This document shows, in pieces, positions 1 to 5,709 of a stretch of 5,709 bases of DNA. The notes below the pieces were generated by a model. The model saw only the letters and a program-made list of their open reading frames with translations. It ran no database searches and was not told where the DNA came from. The position numbers were made by a program, and so were the translations under genes. The first letter of the stretch is position 1, and each line of letters begins with the position of its first letter. This DNA is from an uncultured Zetaproteobacteria bacterium. GTDB lineage: Bacteria > Pseudomonadota > Zetaproteobacteria > Mariprofundales > Mariprofundaceae. The stretch covers positions 1 to 5,709 of the forward strand of contig CAMZLX010000070.1 of NCBI GenBank assembly GCA_947311795.1, written 5' to 3'.

Positions 1-1
1 T

Positions 2-2572
2 GTCCCAAATAGCGTCAACTCGGTCAGCTTGGTTGCTCTAGATAGTGCAGACCACATCATCGCTGGTCCAGTTGCAGCCAACCGCCCCAATTTCCTGCTA
101 AAGCTACGCATTCCCAATGGAGATAATATTCGTCTACGTATTCGCGCATTTTCCTTAGTCAATACTAGTGGTGCTCTGCTCTACGAAACATTTTCTGCAC
201 CACTAAACCTCACCGGAACACCCTTGACTGTACCTGTCAAAATGAACCTTGCCATTCGTACTGTAGCATTTGTACCCAATCCTCTCTACCGAAACGCTAC
301 TGTTTCGTTACAAGCTACAGTTTCAGGCGCAAACCCTACAGCTTCTTCACCACTCATTTGGTTTAGCCAAGATGCGTCTGGTTCGCCGACAACAGCACCT
401 GCAAGCACAGACCCTTATGGGAAAAGTGCGGAATGGACAGCCACTGACTTGGGTACATTCACCCTTTCAGCCAGAATTGACCCCAGTGTTAACAGCTCTC
501 AAGATACTGGTGTCTTTGATTCAGTGACTGTAACTGTAGAAAATCAAATTCCCCAAAAAACTGGTGGTACGAATATTTCATTAACTGTTCCCAAAGAGCA
601 AACTCTTGATGCTTATAGCTATGCCATTATTTCTGATGCTGATAGCATGGATACGCTTACTGCATTTAGTGTTAACAAACCAAGCTGGGTTGATCTGATA
701 ACTTCTGGCGGTTCTCCGGGCACAGACTTAACTATAAGCCTGAAGCTACAACCCGATGTCAACACTACGGTCGGAAAGCATAGCTTTACATTGGGTGCCC
801 GCGATGGTGTTGGTGGAGAAAACTCAAGCGAAGTCATCATCAACGTAACAGATGCACTTCTGCCAGGTCCAACCACGATTTCAGCACCCATCCCTTGCCC
901 TGCGCATTGGTATGCCTCCAGCAGCCCATATATTATTGACACAAATATTCGGATTAAAAGTGGTTGCACCTTAACCATTGACCCTAGTGTCACCGTTCAA
1001 TTCAGAAATGGCAAAAAGATTACGATTGAATCTGGAGGAAGACTGGATGTTCTTGGCACAACAGCCTCAATTGTTACATTTAACGGCTATGCAGCAATTG
1101 ATTGGGATAGTATCGATTACCTAGCAAACTCCTTTGGCACCCTAAATAGTGTCAATATGATAGGCGGGGGTGGCAATAACAGCCTACCTACATCTACAAC
1201 TGACGCTGGCGCTACGACAACTGCAGCTTTAGACCGAGCTTCTTTGCAAATTGCTTCGGATATTACAGTGGATAACGTACAAATTTCTGATTCTTATGCC
1301 AATGGTCTATTGGTCTCCTCAGGTGTACCAACCATCAACAATTTGTCTATCGTAAGCACTACCGAACGTGGCGTGAGCATTGTCGGTGGTTCACCTCAGT
1401 TTACTGGCACAAATTCCATTTCGGGTGTACCTGCAAACTCATCATCGATATTTGTATCAGGTATTACCAGTGATCCCTATATATCAGGGTTCACTACCGA
1501 CAGTGGTAACCGCGGCATTACTGTTGATAATTCTGCATCTGCAACCATCAACAACAATGTCTTTCATAGTGCCGTAGACGCAGGTATTCAACTGGGTATC
1601 GGCAGCTCTACTGGTAAAGTTGTGATCAAAGACAATATTATAAATGCAAATACAAATGCTGGCATCCGCATTAAATATGCAGACGCTAATTCACTTGTTC
1701 AGGGTAATATCATCCGAAATAATGGTGCTGGCGGTGTTGTGATTGACGCTACCCAAATCCAACCTCTTGCCCTTAATAACAACCTCATCGTACAAAATAA
1801 TGGTTCTGGCGTTAAGATTTCAACGGCTGCAAGTATAGACTTATACAGCAATACGATTGCCGACAACTATTCAACCATAGCTACTGGCGCTGGGGTTGAG
1901 CTACTCGGAAATGTTTCGGTTGTGCTAGAAAATAATATTCTTGCCAGCAACTATAATACTGTAGCTAACCCCGTACCTAAAGATATATATACCAATACGA
2001 ATATTCCAACTGCAAACTATAATATTATTACCGACGCTTCTATAGCGGGGGGCACGGGCAATACTTCAATAGCTCCCACTTTCATTGCAGGCTGGTATTT
2101 AAACACTAACTCAAGTGGTATTGATGCAGCAGGAATCACCTACTATGATTCAGTCACATACCTTTCGAGCAACCCTTATGCTCAAGCGACTAAATCTGAT
2201 GTGGGGGGTATACTTGATTTGGGTTATCATTATGCAACGATTGCGCCTTCTATTCTACCTTCTACCGCCCTCGTTTTGGATATTTCACCTGTTGGAGCAT
2301 CTTATCCAATAGCACTTGGTGGAACGACCGTTATCACCATCACACCTTTAGATGCGATAACACTTAACCCTATAGGCGCTGGACTAAATGTCACCATGGG
2401 TATTACTCAGGGTGGAACTGCTACAGGCACATTGTCCAACGTCAAAGACAATGGTGATGGTAGTTATGAAGCGGTATATACTGCACCTGCAAAAGGCTTA
2501 GGGTTAGGCAATGACTCCATTAACCCTAGCGTCAATGGCACTGCAACAACCGCTGTAACGATTACATTCTAA
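2..2572 (+). CDS. Secreted multidomain protein with parallel beta-helix and Ig-like modules (5' end cut by window)
   Basis: The frame is open to the left edge, so at least 856 C-terminal residues are seen and the true start, and any signal peptide, lies outside. Residues are numbered from the codon at position 2. Residues 85-181 form an Ig/PKD-like beta module. Residues 183-284 resemble the putative-Ig/dystroglycan-type cadherin module (PSWVDL, then VGKHSFTLGARDGVGG). Residues 292-744 are a right-handed parallel beta-helix: a typical cap (IRIKSGCTLTIDPSVTVQF), asparagine-rich coils such as GNIIRNNGAGGVVI, and an ending (SSGIDAAG then DLGYHY) like the IDAG...DLGAYEY closure common in such proteins. 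Residues 751-856 are an invasin-type Ig module (VKDNGDGSYEAVYTAP). Composition is rich in N, T, S and G and poor in K and R. The only two cysteines are 299 and 322. No LPXTG, PEP-CTERM or transmembrane anchor is seen at the C-terminus. The architecture suggests an exported adhesin or polysaccharide-binding/degrading protein; substrate and secretion route are unknown. No catalytic site was identified. Confidence 0.9.
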   Translation, partial: VPNSVNSVSLVALDSADHIIAGPVAANRPNFLLKLRIPNGDNIRLRIRAFSLVNTSGALLYETFSAPLNLTGTPLTVPVKMNLAIRTVAFVPNPLYRNATVSLQATVSGANPTASSPLIWFSQDASGSPTTAPASTDPYGKSAEWTATDLGTFTLSARIDPSVNSSQDTGVFDSVTVTVENQIPQKTGGTNISLTVPKEQTLDAYSYAIISDADSMDTLTAFSVNKPSWVDLITSGGSPGTDLTISLKLQPDVNTTVGKHSFTLGARDGVGGENSSEVIINVTDALLPGPTTISAPIPCPAHWYASSSPYIIDTNIRIKSGCTLTIDPSVTVQFRNGKKITIESGGRLDVLGTTASIVTFNGYAAIDWDSIDYLANSFGTLNSVNMIGGGGNNSLPTSTTDAGATTTAALDRASLQIASDITVDNVQISDSYANGLLVSSGVPTINNLSIVSTTERGVSIVGGSPQFTGTNSISGVPANSSSIFVSGITSDPYISGFTTDSGNRGITVDNSASATINNNVFHSAVDAGIQLGIGSSTGKVVIKDNIINANTNAGIRIKYADANSLVQGNIIRNNGAGGVVIDATQIQPLALNNNLIVQNNGSGVKISTAASIDLYSNTIADNYSTIATGAGVELLGNVSVVLENNILASNYNTVANPVPKDIYTNTNIPTANYNIITDASIAGGTGNTSIAPTFIAGWYLNTNSSGIDAAGITYYDSVTYLSSNPYAQATKSDVGGILDLGYHYATIAPSILPSTALVLDISPVGASYPIALGGTTVITITPLDAITLNPIGAGLNVTMGITQGGTATGTLSNVKDNGDGSYEAVYTAPAKGLGLGNDSINPSVNGTATTAVTITF
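1538..1948 (+). repeat. Degenerate parallel beta-helix (PbH1-type) coil repeats inside the beta-helix gene
   Basis: This is a protein-level repeat, not a DNA repeat. About five successive coils of roughly 23-27 residues share a pattern of beta strand, then N-N/I-I/V, a short turn with N or D, then G-x-x-I/V. Examples are VVIKDNIINANTNAGIRI, LVQGNIIRNNGAGGVVI, LALNNNLIVQNNGSGVKI and IDLYSNTIADNYS followed by GAGVELL. Stacked asparagines at matching positions fit the asparagine ladder of right-handed beta-helices. The nucleotide sequences of the coils have diverged, so recent tandem duplication is not indicated. Confidence 0.75.
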
Positions 2573-2604
2573 GCTTGTAGTAATTAAACCCAGTCTTGGA
2601 TATG

Positions 2605-2631
2605 CTTCACCTTCTTAAATCGAAGGTGAGG
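2605..2631 (+). promoter_or_regulatory. Hairpin that contains the pepA ribosome binding site
   Basis: CTTCACCTTC (2605-2614) pairs with GAAGGTGAGG (2622-2631) over ten contiguous pairs, one of them a T-G wobble, around the seven-base loop TTAAATC. A further G-T wobble (2604/2632) may extend it. The 3' arm holds the only plausible Shine-Dalgarno of pepA (AAGG and GAGG, 5-10 bases before the ATG at 2637), so the folded form should hide it. Only three T follow the stem, so this is not a convincing intrinsic terminator. The inferred role is translational control of pepA, for example by temperature, a bound protein, or coupling to upstream transcription; this is untested. Confidence 0.55.
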
Positions 2632-2636
2632 TTTCC

Positions 2637-4100
2637 ATGATTAAAATCAGTATTTCAACCACAAAACAAAGTAGCGTATCGGTGTTTCCATTATTGGATG
2701 GCGCTGCGCTCACTACATCAGGTGAAAGCATCAAATCAGATAGTGCCGTTGCGAACTTCTTGGCAGCAGGTGAACATCAAGGCAAGTTTGGTGCCATGCG
2801 CAGTGTGTATTTGGCTGATGAACGCGCTTTATTTATTGGCGCGGGTGAAACCGAAAAACTTACCTTACACAAGCTTCGTACCTTAGCTGCCAAAGTTGCA
2901 CAGAAATTGAACAAAAACAGCGTGGAACAAGCGGATATTTATCTCAGCGAATTAGAAGTTTCAGATGCAAGCCTTGCCGATAAAGTTCAAGCCATGGCTG
3001 AAGGTTTGTGGTTGGGTCTTTACACTTTCGATACTTACCAAACCAAAGAAAAAGAAGCCAAAACTGAATTGGCAGCCATCCATATCATTGTCGATGGTGA
3101 TGCAACCCAAGCAGAACAAGCATTAGCCGCTGCAAAAGCCATTGCATCAGGCACAATATTCGCCCGTGATTTGGGCAATGAGCCGGGCAATGTATGTACC
3201 CCAGAATACTTGGGCGACCAAGCCGCAGCCTTATCACACCCCAAGCTTAAAACCACAGTGATGGACAAAGCAGCCATTGAAAAAGCAGGTTTTACTGCCC
3301 TACTCGCCGTCAATCAAGGCTCGGATATTGAGCCGCGTTTTATCGTGATGGAATACAATGGCGCAAACAATAATAATGCGCCCATCGCTTTGGTCGGCAA
3401 AGGTCTTACATTCGACGCAGGCGGCATTTCCATCAAACCCGCAGGGCAAATGGATGAAATGAAATTTGATATGTGTGGTTCCGCAGCAGTGCTTGGTATC
3501 TTCAAAGCGGTCATTGAAATGGACTTACCTATCAACTTACTTGGTGTGATACCATCGACTGAAAACCTACTTGGCGGTTCAGCTTATAAACCCGGTGATA
3601 TTGTCACCACTTACAAAGGGCTAACCATTGAAGTGTTGAATACAGACGCAGAAGGTCGTGTGATTTTATCTGATGCACTTGCCTATGCCGCGGAACAAAA
3701 ACCTGCTGAAATCATTGATTTTGCAACGCTGACTGGCGCATGTGTCATCGCTCTCGGTGGGCAAGCCACAGGACTCATGGGCACATCTGATGACATCAAA
3801 AAAAGTTTGGTTCAATCAGGGCAAAAAACACACGATAGAGTGTGGGAAATGCCCATGTTTGACGAATACCAAGAACAAATCGACTCCAAAATCGCCGACA
3901 TCAAAAATACAGGTGGGCGCGAAGCAGGCACGATTACTGCCGCATGTTTCTTATCTCGATTCGTGGATGGCATCCCTTGGGCGCACCTAGACATCGCAGG
4001 CACAGCTTGGAACATGAAAGGTACAGACATTTCGCCAGTGGGCGGCGCAACGGGCGCTGGTGTACGTTTGGTCATGGATTACTTACGCAACAAAGCGTGA
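2637..4100 (+). CDS. pepA: Leucyl aminopeptidase (cytosol aminopeptidase, M17 family)
   Basis: The 487-residue product has the usual length for the family. It should be a cytoplasmic, hexameric, two-metal exopeptidase that removes N-terminal residues, preferably leucine, in peptide turnover. The N-terminal alpha/beta domain spans about residues 1-165 and the catalytic domain the rest. The active site is complete: K255 (VGKG), D260 (FDAGG), K267 (SIKP), D278 (MKFDM), D337 and E339 in the signature NTDAEGRV, and R341. These sit at a constant offset of 15 from the E. coli PepA residues K270, D275, K282, D293, D352, E354 and R356 as I recall them, so the core has no insertions or deletions. The ATG start fits the usual MxxSIS beginning of PepA and follows the hairpin-embedded ribosome binding site. 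E. coli PepA also binds DNA in Xer recombination and gene repression; whether this one does cannot be judged. In many gammaproteobacteria holC and valS follow pepA; here a DUF3095 gene does. Confidence 0.97.
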   Translation: MIKISISTTKQSSVSVFPLLDGAALTTSGESIKSDSAVANFLAAGEHQGKFGAMRSVYLADERALFIGAGETEKLTLHKLRTLAAKVAQKLNKNSVEQADIYLSELEVSDASLADKVQAMAEGLWLGLYTFDTYQTKEKEAKTELAAIHIIVDGDATQAEQALAAAKAIASGTIFARDLGNEPGNVCTPEYLGDQAAALSHPKLKTTVMDKAAIEKAGFTALLAVNQGSDIEPRFIVMEYNGANNNNAPIALVGKGLTFDAGGISIKPAGQMDEMKFDMCGSAAVLGIFKAVIEMDLPINLLGVIPSTENLLGGSAYKPGDIVTTYKGLTIEVLNTDAEGRVILSDALAYAAEQKPAEIIDFATLTGACVIALGGQATGLMGTSDDIKKSLVQSGQKTHDRVWEMPMFDEYQEQIDSKIADIKNTGGREAGTITAACFLSRFVDGIPWAHLDIAGTAWNMKGTDISPVGGATGAGVRLVMDYLRNKA

Positions 4101-4145
4101 GGCATCACACTTTAATCTCCCACTACGCTGATAGTTTGCATCATC

Positions 4146-4153
4146 TAAGGGAG
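4146..4153 (+). promoter_or_regulatory. Strong Shine-Dalgarno of the DUF3095 gene
   Basis: TAAGGGAG lies five bases before the ATG at 4159 and fixes this start. The 58-base gap after the pepA stop has no terminator-like hairpin and no convincing promoter, so the gene is probably translated from a transcript shared with pepA. Confidence 0.75.
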
Positions 4154-4158
4154 CCGAC

Positions 4159-5304
4159 ATGAGCCAAGATTTCTGGAAAAACATCACAGCCTACAAGGAT
4201 TTCAACCAATGCTTTGATACCACGGCATACACACCTTTTGACCCATCATGGCATTTGTTTATTGCGGATATTCAAGGCTCCACCCTTGCCATCAAAGAAG
4301 GTCGCTACAAAGACGTAAATATGATTGGCGCGATGTCGATTGTCGCAGTGCTTAATGTGTGTGATGACATTGAAACCCCCTTTGTGTTTGGTGGTGATGG
4401 CGCATCTCTGCTGGTACCTGAAACCCATGTTGAACAAGCCAAACTTGCTCTACTCGGCACCAAAGCCAAATCTGAACAAGATTTTGATTTACACCTTCGT
4501 ATCGGCTCCATTTCTGTACAAGAACTTAACGATAAAGGTATTGATTTACTTGTTGCCAAACATGAAATATCTAAGGATTACAAACAAGCCATTTTCTATG
4601 GTGGTGGCATGAGCAAAGCTGATGACCTCATCAAAAGTGATGCCAATTATTGTTATAAACTTCCCCAAGATATGCCCGAAGCAGATTTCACTGGGCTTGA
4701 ATGCCGCTGGCAGGATATTCCCTCGCCCAAAGATGAAACATTAAGTTTGCTTGTGGTTGCTGATGATGCCAAGGATTACAAAAAACTATTGGCATACATG
4801 GCAAAAAATATTGGTGGTTATCAGCAGCGCAACCCTGTGCAAGAAAAGAAGCTTCAGTTATCGCTTTCTTTTTCGCAACTTGCGCATGAAGCCAAGGCGA
4901 AAGCCAAAGGTTTTCAGCGTGTTGTTCTGACCAAAAAGTTATGGCTTGCGAATATCCTCGGCATTATTTTAATCAAGCTGGATGCCAAACTTGATGATTC
5001 ATCATGGGGGCAATATAAAAAACAAGTCACCCAAACCACAGATGCTGAAAAATTTGATGATGTGCTTCGCATGACCTTTGCCGCAGCAACCAACGACCGC
5101 ATCAAACTTGAAAAGTATCTCGCCAAACAACACCAACAAGGCAAACTATGCTACGGCACGCACATCACCAACCGAGCACTGATGACATGCCTAGTCTTTG
5201 AGCGCATGGGAAGCCAAGTGCATTTCGTGGATGCGGCTGATGGTGGTTATGCCATGGCGGCTGTTGGTTTAAAACAGCAACTCAAAGCCAAGAAAAACCA
5301 TTGA
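4159..5304 (+). CDS. DUF3095 family protein, class III nucleotide cyclase-like N-terminal domain
   Basis: The 381-residue product matches the DUF3095 family (PF11294) from memory: LFIADIQGST at 33-42, EGRYKDVNM at 47-55, FVFGGDGASLLVP at 75-87, FYGGGMSKAD at 146-155, and the C-terminal signature RALMTC (339-344) plus VHFVDAADGGYAMAA (354-368). Some family members have been annotated as adenylate cyclases, but the biochemical role is unestablished. D37 and D80 fit the two metal-binding aspartates of a class III cyclase domain: ADIQGST resembles DIxGST, FGGDGA resembles GDGxxA, and the 43-residue spacing is right. Aligned without gaps after D80, the usual substrate-specifying Lys and Asp fall on V76 and I145, and the transition-state Asn and Arg on S152 and D156, so ordinary cyclase activity is doubtful. 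The C-terminal half (about 192-381) is unassigned; a short hydrophobic stretch at 261-272 is more likely buried than membrane-spanning. There is no signal peptide, so it is probably cytoplasmic. Its full length suggests an intact gene. Confidence 0.88.
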   Translation: MSQDFWKNITAYKDFNQCFDTTAYTPFDPSWHLFIADIQGSTLAIKEGRYKDVNMIGAMSIVAVLNVCDDIETPFVFGGDGASLLVPETHVEQAKLALLGTKAKSEQDFDLHLRIGSISVQELNDKGIDLLVAKHEISKDYKQAIFYGGGMSKADDLIKSDANYCYKLPQDMPEADFTGLECRWQDIPSPKDETLSLLVVADDAKDYKKLLAYMAKNIGGYQQRNPVQEKKLQLSLSFSQLAHEAKAKAKGFQRVVLTKKLWLANILGIILIKLDAKLDDSSWGQYKKQVTQTTDAEKFDDVLRMTFAAATNDRIKLEKYLAKQHQQGKLCYGTHITNRALMTCLVFERMGSQVHFVDAADGGYAMAAVGLKQQLKAKKNH

Positions 5305-5312
5305 GGAAAAAG

Positions 5313-5579
5313 TCAGCCCGTCTTTCTATATTTCACAATCATGATTACAATAAGAAAACAACAAATTGTGCTCAAAAAAGATACTGCAACCATTAACCAT
5401 TGCGACAAGTGCACATAAAAGGCAGTGAATATTCCAGAGGCAATCGTAAATACACACCATTGAAACAAAGAAATGCCATCCACATTCTTCGTCACCCATG
5501 TCACACGCAACTGGTCAATAAAACCCACTGAAAAAATCAATGCCGCCACTGAACCCAATACCTGCCAATAGTCTACCAT
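5313..5579 (-). CDS. Small PQ-loop / SemiSWEET-like membrane protein
   Basis: The 88-residue product has three predicted membrane helices at about 6-21, 39-57 and 61-82, the size and topology of a bacterial SemiSWEET, which dimerises to carry sugars across the inner membrane. The best family marker is the loop after helix 1, VTKNVDGIS at 29-37, matching the R/K-TKSxxGIS consensus, followed by W41. The hallmark Pro-Gln of helix 1 is Asp-Gln here (GFIDQL, D22-Q23). The usual pocket Asn of helix 3 and Trp of helix 2 are not evident either, so transport of a sugar is uncertain and a divergent PQ-loop protein is the safer name. The ATG at 5579 was chosen because AAGGA lies seven bases upstream; a TTG seven codons earlier (5600) lacks such a site. 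It converges on the DUF3095 gene with only eight bases between the stops. Confidence 0.8.
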   Translation of the reverse strand: MVDYWQVLGSVAALIFSVGFIDQLRVTWVTKNVDGISLFQWCVFTIASGIFTAFYVHLSQWLMVAVSFLSTICCFLIVIMIVKYRKTG

Positions 5580-5586
5580 GCAACCA

Positions 5587-5591
5587 TCCTT
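5587..5591 (-). promoter_or_regulatory. Shine-Dalgarno deciding the start of the SemiSWEET-like gene
   Basis: On the - strand AAGGA precedes the ATG at 5579 by seven bases. It lies inside the possible N-terminal extension that would begin at the TTG at 5600, which favours the shorter 88-residue protein. Confidence 0.7.
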
Positions 5592-5642
5592 TTCTCTCAA
5601 ACAACCAAGGCACCCAAATAAGGAAGCACATTGTCAGAAGGC

Positions 5643-5648
5643 ATCATA
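5643..5648 (-). promoter_or_regulatory. Possible -10 element for the SemiSWEET-like gene
   Basis: TATGAT on the - strand matches five of six bases of the sigma-70 -10 consensus. It lies between the leftward terminator and the gene, which is where a promoter is needed if the terminator works. No good -35 hexamer sits 16-18 bases upstream, where the terminator T-run lies, so the call is tentative. Apart from this element, the ribosome binding site and the terminator, nothing else is recognisable in 5580-5709. Confidence 0.25.
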
Positions 5649-5657
5649 ACGCAACAT

Positions 5658-5691
5658 AAAAAAAGCACCCACAATTTCTCGTGAGTGCTTT
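5658..5691 (-). terminator. Rho-independent terminator of a leftward gene beyond the right edge
   Basis: Read on the - strand, AAAGCACTCAC (5691-5681) pairs with GTGGGTGCTTT (5672-5662) over eleven positions with one T-G wobble, around an eight-base loop, and the RNA ends in a run of seven T in all (5664-5658). On the + strand the same stem has a C-A mismatch at the wobble position and is followed only by TTTAATAT, so it should work mainly leftward. No - strand gene precedes it inside the window, so its gene must end to the right of 5709. Confidence 0.8.
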
Positions 5692-5709
5692 AATATATGG
5701 CATCCCCAA

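Noticed and set aside
29..31. TTG at 29 as the start of the beta-helix gene
   Set aside because: The same frame is open back to position 2, there is no Shine-Dalgarno before it, and the protein begins in mid-domain. The gene is simply cut by the window edge.
619..993. A 124-codon open frame on the - strand opposite the beta-helix gene
   Set aside because: It lies wholly within a well-supported gene, shows no recognisable domain, and looks like an antisense shadow. The same applies to the other overlapping frames inside pepA and the DUF3095 gene.
2561..2572. Terminal phenylalanine of the beta-helix protein as an outer-membrane barrel signal
   Set aside because: The last 100 residues read as an Ig-like module, not a membrane barrel, so the final Phe is probably coincidental.
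2575..2606. A sigma-70 promoter for pepA (TTGTAG with TATGCT)
   Set aside because: The spacing is 20 bases and the -10 matches only four of six; a match this poor is expected by chance.
2605..2634. Hairpin before pepA as a rho-independent terminator of the upstream gene
   Set aside because: Only three T follow the stem on the + strand and there is no T-run on the - strand. The ribosome binding site overlap is the better explanation, though weak attenuation is not excluded.
4117..4153. CTCCC (4117-4121) pairing with GGGAG (4149-4153) to mask the DUF3095 ribosome binding site
   Set aside because: It gives only five pairs across a 27-base loop and cannot be extended, which is far weaker than the pepA hairpin.
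5337..5346. Palindrome AATCATGATT as an operator
   Set aside because: It is ten bases long, lies inside the coding region for the last helix of the SemiSWEET-like protein, and has no second copy nearby.
5313..5600. The longer 95-residue version of the SemiSWEET-like protein from TTG at 5600
   Set aside because: The extension would contain the good AAGGA site of the inner ATG and adds a charged stretch not expected before helix 1.

Overview
The window looks like a bacterial chromosome segment of moderate GC (mid-40s % by eye), probably from an aquatic Gram-negative proteobacterium. This rests on the protobacterial style of PepA, the compact gene spacing, and a large secreted-type beta-helix protein; the genus cannot be fixed from the sequence alone. 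There are four protein genes. Three are on the + strand and one, at the right end, is on the - strand. No RNA genes, CRISPR array, insertion sequence or phage gene was seen.

Layout. (1) Positions 2-2572 hold the 3' part of a large gene cut by the left edge. It encodes tandem Ig-like and cadherin-like modules, a long right-handed parallel beta-helix, and a C-terminal invasin-type Ig module, which is the architecture of an exported surface or extracellular protein. (2) After a 64-base gap comes pepA, a complete M17 leucyl aminopeptidase with every metal and catalytic residue in place. The gap contains a 10-bp hairpin whose 3' arm is the pepA ribosome binding site. (3) Fifty-eight bases downstream, with a strong Shine-Dalgarno and no terminator between, is a complete DUF3095-family gene. 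Its N-terminal half aligns with a class III nucleotide cyclase core: both metal aspartates are kept, but the substrate-specifying and transition-state residues are not. (4) Only eight bases beyond its stop, on the opposite strand, ends a small three-helix PQ-loop/SemiSWEET-like membrane protein. (5) The right edge holds a leftward rho-independent terminator that must belong to a - strand gene lying outside the window.

Functional links are weak. pepA and the DUF3095 gene may be co-transcribed. The beta-helix gene and the SemiSWEET-like gene show no visible link to them. The points most worth a second look are the hairpin masking the pepA ribosome binding site, which carries a near copy of the 16S rRNA 3' tail, and the degenerate cyclase-like active site of the DUF3095 protein. 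No clearly new multi-gene system is visible.
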